Positions 1 through 7,027 of a DNA stretch of 12,872 bases are shown piece by piece. A program made the translations under genes and the position numbers. The DNA lies in contig JANLPR010000058.1 in assembly GCA_031367345.1 (NCBI GenBank), positions 1-12,872 of the forward strand. Reading direction: 5' to 3'. Positions within the stretch are counted from its first letter, which is position 1, and each line of letters opens with the position of its first letter. The notes beneath the pieces are model-generated. The model worked only from the letters and a program-made list of their open reading frames with translations, was not told where the DNA came from and searched no databases. The stretch comes from JADKIH01 sp031367345. GTDB lineage: Bacteria > Bacteroidota > Bacteroidia > AKYH767-A > 2013-40CM-41-45.

Positions 1-3000
1 CACGCAACAGGAGTTGCGCTTGCGGCTACTGAAAGTAATGTTGGCTGAACGATCGTAATTGTAGATGAGCTTGTACAAGAATTTGCGTCTGTAACTACGA
101 TTGTGTAATTGCCGGCTGATAATCCGCTTGCCGTTATTCCGCTTCCTCCTGAAGGTGACCAAGATTGAGTATAAGGAGCAGTTCCACTTATTACACTTAC
201 AGAAGCAGATCCGTTATTTCCTCCAAAACAATTTACGTCATTGTTTAAAATTGTTGCTGTTGTTGGTCCTGCAATGCTAATGACATTTGCTGAGGCAGTA
301 GCAGTACATCCATTATTATCTGTGACAGTTACAGTATAATTTCCTGCAAGTAGCGATCCTGCATTTGCTCCGGTACCGCCGGAAGGCGACCACAAATAAG
401 TGAATGGAGCAGCACCACCAATAGGATTTGCCACTGATGAACCATTACTGGCGCCGCAAGTTGAAGGAGTTGGTGTTGCGCTTGTAGTCAGAACTGTTGG
501 CTGAGTAATAACCACCGAAGATGAGGTAGTGCAACCATTAGCATCGGTAACAGTTACTGAATAATTGCCTGCTGACAAATTCGTTGCACTTGCAGAAGTT
601 CCACCACTTGGCGACCAGCTATAGGTAAATGTTGGTGTGCCGCCTATGGCATTTAAATTTGCACTGCCTGTACTATTTCCAAAACATAACACGTTAGCCG
701 AACTTACAATTGATGACGTTAATACTGCAGGCTGAGTAATTGTTGTTGAAGCAGTAGTGGTACATCCGTTAAGGTCGGTGATTGTGACAGTATAATTTCC
801 TGCATTCAAATTTGTAGCACCCACATTTGTTCCTCCTGACGGGGACCAGTTATAGGTGTATCCTGGCGATCCGCCGTTTGCTGTAGCTCCTGTACTTCCA
901 TTTGCTAATCCGAAACATGTAGCATTTACAGTCGAAGAAATAGAAGACGTTAATTGTATTGGTTGTGATATTGTAGCCGAAGTTGTACTTGTACATCCAT
1001 TCAAATCTGTAATAGTTACAGTATAATTTCCTGCAATCAAATTTGTAGCACTTGCATTCGTACCACCGGAAGGCGACCAGAGATAAGTATACGTTGCAGT
1101 TCCACCACTGGCAGAAACAGTTGCAGCTCCGGTAGTGCCTCCGAAACAGTTGATGTTTGAAGAGCTAACTAAAGCAGAAGTGAGAATTGTTGGTTGGGCA
1201 ATAACTGCTGTAGCGCTGGCGGTGCAACCACTTGCATCTGTAATTTGAACTGAATAATTTCCGGCCGATAAATTTGTTGCATTGCTTGATGTCCCACCGG
1301 AAGGCGACCAGACGTAAGTATATGCGCCAGTTCCACCACTGCCAATTACAGACGCACTTCCATTTGTTCCTCCGTTACATAATGCCGGAGTAGGAGAAGT
1401 TACTGCTGATAAAATTACCGGCTGTGTAATCGTAGAAGATACCGAAGCTGTACAGCCATTTATATCTGTAACAGTTACAGAATAATTTCCTGATGCCAAT
1501 CCGGAATTCGTTGCAGAGTTTGGTCCGGCAGGTGTCCAGACATAACTATAAATTGGAGTTCCTCCTGAAGCAGTAATTGAAATACTGCCATTAGCTGCTC
1601 CATTGCAATTTACATTCGTACTTGTTTGAAGAACACTTGTCAATAGTGTCGGTTGTGCAATTACAATTTGCGTTGTTGAAGTACATCCGTTTGCATCGGT
1701 GACTGTTGCTGTATAATTTCCTGCTGCAAGATTTGTAGCGCTTGCATTTGTTCCCCCAGATGGAGACCATGAATAGGAGAGAGGGGCTGAACCACCGCTT
1801 CCACTAACAAGAGCTGAGCCTGTATTGGCGCCAAAACAGTTTATATTGGTTGTAGAATTTGTAAGCAGTGTTGGTCCCGGTAGATCTGCAACATTCACAG
1901 TTTTTGATGAAGTACAATTATTTGCATCAGTAACTATAACCACATAATTTCCGGTTGAAAGATTGTTGAGCGTAACTGAGCTTCCTGCAACTGGTGACCA
2001 CAAATAAGTATATGGTGCAGTTCCGCCCGAAGGTATAGCTGTTGCTGATCCGGTAGCTTGTCCACAAATTGAACCGGTAGAACTTGAACCGGACACAACT
2101 GGTGTAGGATTTGTTAGAGTGGTACTTTTCGTAGCAGTACATCCACTACCATCAGTTACAGTTACTGTATAACTACCTGCGCCTAGATTGGAAGCAGTAG
2201 AATTGGTTCCTCCTGAAGGAGACCATGAATATGTATATGCCCCGGCACCTCCATTTGCTAAGATCGATGCAGATCCATTTGCCGATCCATTGCAGAGTAC
2301 AGGTGTTGAATTTATTGTGGTACTGATAGCAACTGGCTGAGTAATTGTTGCACTTGTTGAAGCAGTGCATCCTTGCGCATCTGTTGCAACAACCGTATAA
2401 TTTCCGGCTGCTAAGCCTGTTCCTGTAGCAAGATTTCCTCCTGCTGGTGACCAAACATAAGTATAAGCTGGAGTACCATTTGAGCCGGCAGCGGTTGCAG
2501 TTCCATTTGTTCCTGCATTACAAGAAACAGGTGTGCTAGAGGCAATCGCAACTGAAATAGTTGGTGGTACTCCGATTGCTGATGTGGCTGAAGATGAACA
2601 ACCGGCGGCATCTGTCACTGTACAAGTATAATTATTTGGTTGCAAGTTGCTGGCTGTAGCACCAGTACCTCCCGACGGTGACCAACTATAAGTATATGGC
2701 CCTGTTCCTCCCAAAACTGCAACAGTAATATTTCCTAGGGGATTCGAACAGGATGCGTTTGTGATTCCTGAAACATATGCTACCGGTGCAGATGGTGCAG
2801 CTAAATTTGTATTTGCTGAACCGGTACATCCTCGACTATCTGTAACGATTACGCCAAAATTTCCGGAACCTAAATTTGAAGCCGTAGCCCCGGTACCACC
2901 GGAAGGGGACCAAGAATATGTGTATGGTCCCGTTCCTCCTGCAGGTACAGCAGTTGCAGATCCATTATTGGAACCACAAGTAGGTTGAATGTCATTGATA

Positions 3001-3480
3001 GTAGCAGTCACTGCTGTCGCTTGAGTTACAACTGCAGTTCTTGATGCAGTACATCCACTGGCATCCGTTACTGTGACAACATAATTTCCGGCTGCTAACC
3101 CAGTAATATTTTGTGCAGTAGATGCACCTGGCGACCAACTATAAGTGTAAGGTCCGGTTCCTCCAACTGGATTTGCATTTGCTGTTCCTGCTATGCCTCC
3201 AAAACAATTATTATTCGTTGAAGTTACGGTAGGAGCTAGCGTCGCCGGAATTGTTACTACAACTGATTGAGTAGAAGTACAACCTGCAAAATCTGTTACA
3301 GTTACAGTATAAGTACCTGCAGTCAATCCACTCATGGAATTTGAACCTGCAACTGCATTCGCTGTTTGTATTACTGTTCCACCGCTATTTTTCCAAAGAT
3401 AATTCCAAGGTGAATTTCCTTGTCCATTAGCAGTTGCAGTAGCTGTTCCTCCTGCACATGATACACTTGTAACATTAACT
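1..3480 (-). repeat. Tandem array of about 15 complete SprB-type coding repeats (~229 bp period)
   Basis: The codons for the WSP(S/A)GG core recur near 153, 380, 615, 838, 1067, 1298, 1530, 1758, 1990, 2213, 2441, 2671, 2899 and 3128, with a diverged first unit (LWKNSGG) near 3390. Spacing is 223-235 bp, with 262 bp for the first unit. A sixteenth unit starts at the window edge (TPVA then TG of a Cys codon). Every unit keeps two cysteines, one near its start (as in NCFGG) and one in DxxGCT, which suggests one disulfide per domain (inference). Spacing changes are multiples of three or are absorbed without breaking the frame. The copies differ at many synonymous and non-synonymous sites, so the array is old rather than freshly duplicated. 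Confidence 0.9.
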
Positions 3481-4964
3481 ACTGGTAAAGAACAACATGC
3501 CAGCTCCGCAAAAAAGTGAACAATAGGATCCTGAGTACAGGCTAGTGATCCCCAAACCCCCGATTCCCCATCTCCATATGTGTCAACATTTACATTCAGA
3601 CTTGCTCCGGGAATACATTGCCCGGGAGGGAGTGTAGTAACTCTCCAACAAAATGTCCAAGTGCACATATTGTTCGGATTGTAATCTCCATAATTATTTC
3701 CCGCATTATTGTCCACTTGGTTATTTATATTTCCTGAAGCGGTTTCAAAATAAAATCCGGCAGGAAAAATTTGATTAGTCGCATTACTCCGTATTGTATC
3801 GTTATTCCAGATCCATCTACCCGGAATTTGTGTAGCGGGTATCAAAGGATCGAATGAGTTACAATCTGCAGCGGGAGTTGTTGATAGTGTACTCATATCC
3901 CAACCCGGACCGAAATTCGGACTTACTCCATGTAACCAATTATATGAAGTCTGATCATAGCGGTTAATTGTATAACAAAAGTTTACTGTTTGTCCAGGCA
4001 TATAAATTCCATTCACCGGTGGTGGAGTTACCACCAGATTACTCCCCATCACACACCCGGCACAGTCGTAAGAATTTGTAAGCGTCATTATAAAATTACA
4101 TTGGTCAGATAGACTTCCGCCACCAACTTGGAGCCAATAACTTCCGGCTTGTAATCCGACAAAAGTCGTATTTAATGTTCCACTACCGCCAATGGCGCAA
4201 TTTACTCCTGACATTGTTGAACAATTGTTTCCGGAATAAAGTGCCACTTGCGGACTTTGAATTCCGCCGGTAATTGCTATTGCTAATACCGAACCTGTTA
4301 TCGTAATGCGATACCAAACATCTGCAACCGGATTAGCTAAACCGGTGTTTGATGGTTGACAACCTTGCAATGCGCCAAGATTTGGATCTGATGAAGCACA
4401 AAGATTAGTTCCATTGATTACTATCGGTGTTGAAACATTCGCAGGACAAGCAGTAGGAGAAGGGACGGTAACAGCAATTGCATTTGAACAGTTGTCATTC
4501 ACGGGAGCAGCACCACCATTACAAGCTGTGGCACAAGTTCCGGGACAATTCACACATGAAATTGTGGCAGCCCAACCCGCTGCAGTAATTGTATTGTCGC
4601 TTCTAAACCTTATTGTCAAACATCCGCTGTTTGCTGTTACAACGCCCGGACTTGTAGTTCCAAAATACCAACCAATAAGTGGGCTCGAAGTATTAGGTCC
4701 ATTGTAAATAAACAAAGTATCAAAGCCCGATTCTGTATTGAAAGTCGTAAATGTAAGTCTTACACACTGTCCTGAGTTTGCAGAACAAAACGTCATTGTG
4801 TAATTTTCATTCGAACCATACTTCGTATTATTTCCTCCGCTATCATAGAATGTTCCTGCACAAGTAGTAACATTGCTATTGCCCATATTATAATTTTGAG
4901 CAAGCACAGAATGGCAATTTGCCATCACAAGAAGGACAATTAAACAGAGTAAATTTTTAATCAT
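1..4964 (-). CDS. Giant secreted SprB-repeat surface protein (adhesin-like), C-terminus beyond window
   Basis: A single frame stays open from the ATG at 4962-4964 to the window edge (1654 residues seen, no stop). The N-terminus is a clear signal peptide, cleaved near A22 (VLA-QN). Residues 35-137 resemble a CUB domain (TCAGTFYDSGG, FDTLFIYNG, closing Cys at 137). Residues about 150-300 begin NDNCSNAI and resemble the pre-peptidase-like extracellular domains common in Bacteroidota. Residues about 300-490 include the stretch YMPGQTVNFCYTINRYDQTS and are unassigned. From about residue 495 the protein is a tandem array of SprB-type repeats of roughly 76 residues, each with a G-T/A-x-Y-Y/W-like strand, WSPSGG and VTVTDxxGCT. 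Known proteins of this kind are T9SS-exported and surface-exposed; SprB itself is the mobile gliding adhesin of Flavobacterium johnsoniae. Adhesion or motility here is inference, since the C-terminal sorting domain is not visible. There are no frameshifts in the visible part. Confidence 0.9.
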   Translation of the reverse strand, partial: MIKNLLCLIVLLVMANCHSVLAQNYNMGNSNVTTCAGTFYDSGGNNTKYGSNENYTMTFCSANSGQCVRLTFTTFNTESGFDTLFIYNGPNTSSPLIGWYFGTTSPGVVTANSGCLTIRFRSDNTITAAGWAATISCVNCPGTCATACNGGAAPVNDNCSNAIAVTVPSPTACPANVSTPIVINGTNLCASSDPNLGALQGCQPSNTGLANPVADVWYRITITGSVLAIAITGGIQSPQVALYSGNNCSTMSGVNCAIGGSGTLNTTFVGLQAGSYWLQVGGGSLSDQCNFIMTLTNSYDCAGCVMGSNLVVTPPPVNGIYMPGQTVNFCYTINRYDQTSYNWLHGVSPNFGPGWDMSTLSTTPAADCNSFDPLIPATQIPGRWIWNNDTIRSNATNQIFPAGFYFETASGNINNQVDNNAGNNYGDYNPNNMCTWTFCWRVTTLPPGQCIPGASLNVNVDTYGDGESGVWGSLACTQDPIVHFFAELACCSLPVVNVTSVSCAGGTATATANGQGNSPWNYLWKNSGGTVIQTANAVAGSNSMSGLTAGTYTVTVTDFAGCTSTQSVVVTIPATLAPTVTSTNNNCFGGIAGTANANPVGGTGPYTYSWSPGASTAQNITGLAAGNYVVTVTDASGCTASRTAVVTQATAVTATINDIQPTCGSNNGSATAVPAGGTGPYTYSWSPSGGTGATASNLGSGNFGVIVTDSRGCTGSANTNLAAPSAPVAYVSGITNASCSNPLGNITVAVLGGTGPYTYSWSPSGGTGATASNLQPNNYTCTVTDAAGCSSSATSAIGVPPTISVAIASSTPVSCNAGTNGTATAAGSNGTPAYTYVWSPAGGNLATGTGLAAGNYTVVATDAQGCTASTSATITQPVAISTTINSTPVLCNGSANGSASILANGGAGAYTYSWSPSGGTNSTASNLGAGSYTVTVTDGSGCTATKSTTLTNPTPVVSGSSSTGSICGQATGSATAIPSGGTAPYTYLWSPVAGSSVTLNNLSTGNYVVIVTDANNCTSSKTVNVADLPGPTLLTNSTTNINCFGANTGSALVSGSGGSAPLSYSWSPSGGTNASATNLAAGNYTATVTDANGCTSTTQIVIAQPTLLTSVLQTSTNVNCNGAANGSISITASGGTPIYSYVWTPAGPNSATNSGLASGNYSVTVTDINGCTASVSSTITQPVILSAVTSPTPALCNGGTNGSASVIGSGGTGAYTYVWSPSGGTSSNATNLSAGNYSVQITDASGCTASATAVIAQPTILTSALVSSSNINCFGGTTGAATVSASGGTATYTYLWSPSGGTNASATNLIAGNYTVTITDLNGCTSTTSATISQPIQLTSSISSTVNATCFGLANGSTGATANGGSPGYTYNWSPSGGTNVGATNLNAGNYTVTITDLNGCTTTASTTITQPAVLTSSIVSSANVLCFGNSTGSANLNAIGGTPTFTYSWSPSGGTSASATNLSAGNYSVTVTDANGCTTSSSVVITQPTVLTTSATPTPSTCGASNGSSVANPIGGAAPFTYLWSPSGGTGANAGSLLAGNYTVTVTDNNGCTATASANVISIAGPTTATILNNDVNCFGGNNGSASVSVISGTAPYTQSWSPSGGSGITASGLSAGNYTIVVTDANSCTSSSTITIVQPTLLSVAASATPVA

Positions 4965-5076
4965 TCACTTGATTATTTAATGTGTGGGAGAGGATATTTA
5001 TTCGACAAGAAAGGTTATAAAAGATAATGGAGCGAATCTGAAGATTGACCACGAGTTGTCATTTTTTTTCCTTTCC

Positions 5077-5107
5077 GAAATGTAATCAAAATGTTAAAAT
5101 AATACAA
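5077..5107 (-). promoter_or_regulatory. Candidate Bacteroidota promoter of the SprB-repeat gene
   Basis: On the minus strand a TTG (complement of 5105-5107) is followed after 20 bases by TACATTTC (complement of 5077-5084). This matches the Bacteroidota -33 TTG / -7 TAnnTTTG consensus at seven of eight -7 positions (five of the six specified bases). Transcription would start near 5070, leaving a leader of about 105 bases. No better match lies closer to the start codon. Confidence 0.4.
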
Positions 5108-5169
5108 CTATTTGGAGATTTTTCGAGTAATAAAGAGGTGAATACGGTTTTGGCTACATTTTTTCCTCA

Positions 5170-5192
5170 TTTGGAAAGATATTGTTTCCAAA
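5170..5192. promoter_or_regulatory. Inverted repeat upstream of mdh, possible operator or leader hairpin
   Basis: TTTGGAAA (5170-5177) and TTTCCAAA (5185-5192) form perfect 8-bp arms around a 7-base spacer, ending 51 bases before the mdh start codon. No T-run follows, so it is not a terminator. It could be a regulator binding site or a weak leader hairpin; neither can be decided from sequence. The rest of the 4965-5243 spacer is AT-rich and shows no gene. Confidence 0.4.
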
Positions 5193-5243
5193 ATCGATTC
5201 GGAGTTTCTAATTTCGCAAATCAAAATTCAAATAAATTACGCT

Positions 5244-6185
5244 ATGAAAGTAACTGTTGTAGGTGCCGGAAACGTAGGTGCCACTTGTGCAGATGTAATT
5301 GCCCACAAAGATATAGTTCATGAAGTTGTACTTCTAGACATTAAAGAAGGCATTTCAGAGGGAAAATCGCTTGATATGTGGCAGACTGCGCCAATCAATT
5401 TGTATGATACACGAATCACAGGATCAACAAATGATTACTCAAAAACAGCCAATTCAGATGTTGTCGTAATCACATCTGGTTTACCACGGAAGCCGGGAAT
5501 GAGCCGAGATGATTTAATAGCTACAAATGCAGGAATCGTTCGTTCAGTAACCGAAAACATTGTAAAGTATTCGCCAAATGCCATCATTATTGTAGTTTCG
5601 AATCCGCTAGATGTAATGACATATTGCGCTTATTTGACAGCAAAAATTGATTCCAAAAAAATTATCGGGATGGCAGGAATATTAGATACTGCTCGTTACC
5701 GTGCCTTTTTAGCTGAAGCCTTAAATACTTCGCCAAAAGATATTCAAGCTGTATTGATGGGAGGCCATGGCGATACAATGGTTCCACTTCCACGATATAC
5801 AACGGTAGCAGGGATTCCTGTAACCGAGTTAATTGAAAAGGATAAGTTAGATGCTATAGTTGACAGAACAAAAAAAGGAGGAGGAGAGTTAGTAAACCTA
5901 ATGGGGACTTCGGCTTGGTATGCACCAGGCGCAGCAGCAGCTCAAATGGTAGAAGCAATCGTTAAAAATTCTCAACGTATTTTCCCTTGTTGTGTTTTGC
6001 TGAACGGAGAATATGGCTTAAAAGATATTTATCTAGGTGTACCAGTTAAGCTCGGGAAAAACGGAATCGAAGAGATCATTGAATTGAAATTAAATAAAGA
6101 GGAAATGGAACTCTTACATGCATCCGCTAAGTCAGTAAAAGAAGTTATGGATGTTCTTGATAATATGAATCAACCGGCTCATTAA
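5244..6185 (+). CDS. mdh: Malate dehydrogenase (LDH-like type)
   Basis: The 313-residue product is a full-length NAD-dependent malate dehydrogenase, interconverting malate and oxaloacetate in the cytoplasmic TCA cycle. The N-terminal Rossmann motif GAGNVG is at residues 7-12, and Asp32 (LLDIKEG) would bind the adenine ribose. The mobile loop PRKPGMSR carries the two substrate-binding arginines R82 and R88; Arg rather than Gln at the specificity position points to malate rather than lactate. SNPLD (119-123), LDTAR (147-151) and GGHGD (173-177, with catalytic His175) complete the active site. The length and the start at the Rossmann strand (MKVTVVGAG) fit the family exactly. No Shine-Dalgarno sequence precedes the ATG, as is usual in this phylum. 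An overlapping frame starting at 5045 is a shadow. Confidence 0.97.
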   Translation: MKVTVVGAGNVGATCADVIAHKDIVHEVVLLDIKEGISEGKSLDMWQTAPINLYDTRITGSTNDYSKTANSDVVVITSGLPRKPGMSRDDLIATNAGIVRSVTENIVKYSPNAIIIVVSNPLDVMTYCAYLTAKIDSKKIIGMAGILDTARYRAFLAEALNTSPKDIQAVLMGGHGDTMVPLPRYTTVAGIPVTELIEKDKLDAIVDRTKKGGGELVNLMGTSAWYAPGAAAAQMVEAIVKNSQRIFPCCVLLNGEYGLKDIYLGVPVKLGKNGIEEIIELKLNKEEMELLHASAKSVKEVMDVLDNMNQPAH

Positions 6186-6204
6186 TCTTTTGAAATAATT
6201 ATAC

Positions 6205-6239
6205 AAAAAGCATCCTTCGTATCTCGGAGGATGCTTTTT
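6205..6239 (+). terminator. Rho-independent terminator of mdh
   Basis: AAAAAGCATCCT (6205-6216) pairs with AGGATGCTTTTT (6228-6239). Three further inner pairs leave a loop of about five bases, and a second T-run follows from 6242. It starts 20 bases after the mdh stop codon. The A/T arms make it potentially active on both strands, but only mdh ends here. Confidence 0.9.
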
Positions 6240-6318
6240 AGTTTTTTAATATTCTCACAATTGGGTTAAAAGTTCTAATTGTTTAAAAAGTTGTTGCATT
6301 ATTAAATCATTACAAATT

Positions 6319-6759
6319 ATGTTTTCTAGTTATACTTCTATCCCAATACAATTGATAAATATTGAAGACGATGGATTACATTTGATCGTAGACGCGATGA
6401 TCAATGAAAAGGCCTGTAAATTGTTAATCGATACCGGTGCTTCCAGAACTGTTTTTGATCAAACAAGAATTCTTCAATTTGTTAAAAGTACAGAATTCGA
6501 AAAGCACGATAAGCTTTCGACAGGATTAGGAACTGACAGTATGCCTACTAGTACTACTACCCTTAATGATTTTAAAATTGCAGGAATAGTCATTTCAGAT
6601 TTTAAAGCCGTCCTTCTCGATCTAAGTCATGTTAATTCCAGCTATGAGAAAATGGGCTATGATCCAATCGATGGAGTGTTGGGAAGCGATATTCTAAACA
6701 AGTTAAAAGCAATAATCGATTATCCGAAATTAATGCTAAAATTGAAACGCTTAAAGTAA
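6319..6759 (+). CDS. Retropepsin-like aspartic protease family protein
   Basis: This is a 146-residue single-domain protein. The sequence LLIDTGAS at residues 35-42 holds the D-T-G-A active-site motif of retropepsin-like aspartic proteases (catalytic Asp38). The C-terminal part DGVLGSDIL (118-126) followed by the IIDYPKLML strand is the typical second half of bacterial aspartyl-protease-family domains. No signal peptide or membrane segment is visible, so a cytoplasmic location is likely. With one D-T-G motif it would need to dimerise to be active, as retropepsins do (family knowledge). Substrate and role are unknown. It follows mdh by 133 bases but lies behind mdh's terminator, so it probably has its own promoter; I could not identify one in 6244-6318. 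Confidence 0.82.
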   Translation: MFSSYTSIPIQLINIEDDGLHLIVDAMINEKACKLLIDTGASRTVFDQTRILQFVKSTEFEKHDKLSTGLGTDSMPTSTTTLNDFKIAGIVISDFKAVLLDLSHVNSSYEKMGYDPIDGVLGSDILNKLKAIIDYPKLMLKLKRLK

Positions 6760-6880
6760 TTTTTTTTGTCGCATCTATTTATTAGTAACAAATTTTGTTG
6801 AATACATTTTTTATTCAATCAGCAATTTTCAATTTGAAATATTAACCTGAACATTTTTTTATTAAATAATAACATTTTTT

Positions 6881-6964
6881 TCTCAATTCTCAATTCTCAA
6901 TTCTCAATTCTCAATTCTCAATTCTCAATTCTCAATTCTCAATTCTCAATTCTCAATTCTCAAT
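6881..6964. repeat. Perfect heptanucleotide tandem repeat (TCTCAAT)12
   Basis: Twelve exact copies of TCTCAAT run head to tail over 84 bases. A degenerate tail to about 7021 is built from related TTCATT, CCTCATT and AATTCTTCATT pieces, ending just before the stop codon of the minus-strand gene. The array sits in the 268-base gap between two convergent genes, so it is downstream of both. The left part of that gap (6760-6880) is AT-rich, with a T-run and a short hairpin TTGAATA/TATTCAA at 6798-6818, and no gene. One frame through the array is open, but it has no plausible start codon. Confidence 0.97.
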
Positions 6965-7027
6965 TCTTCATTATTAATTCCTCATTCCTCATTCTTCATT
7001 AATAATTCTTCATTATTCATTAAACAC

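Noticed and set aside
1927..2611. Minus-strand frames at 1927-2142, 2173-2454 and 2411-2611
   Set aside because: They are out-of-frame shadows of the SprB-repeat gene, whose own frame is uninterrupted through this stretch; their low-complexity content mirrors the repeats.
1..3480. Regular ~229-bp repetition that might be taken for a CRISPR-like or satellite array
   Set aside because: The repeats are in one continuous reading frame, diverge by codon and encode SprB-type domains; there are no short identical repeats with unique spacers.
2761..4707. Plus-strand frames at 2761-2988 and 4414-4707
   Set aside because: They are antisense to the repeat protein gene, have no family resemblance, and reflect the repeat composition.
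5045..5323. Plus-strand frame overlapping the mdh start
   Set aside because: It runs through the promoter spacer, overlaps mdh in another frame and ends in a Cys/Arg-rich shadow of the mdh Rossmann region.
6881..6964. Possible repeat peptide encoded by the heptamer array (SQFSILN in one frame)
   Set aside because: There is no start codon in a plausible context, no flanking coding sequence, and the opposite strand is full of stops.
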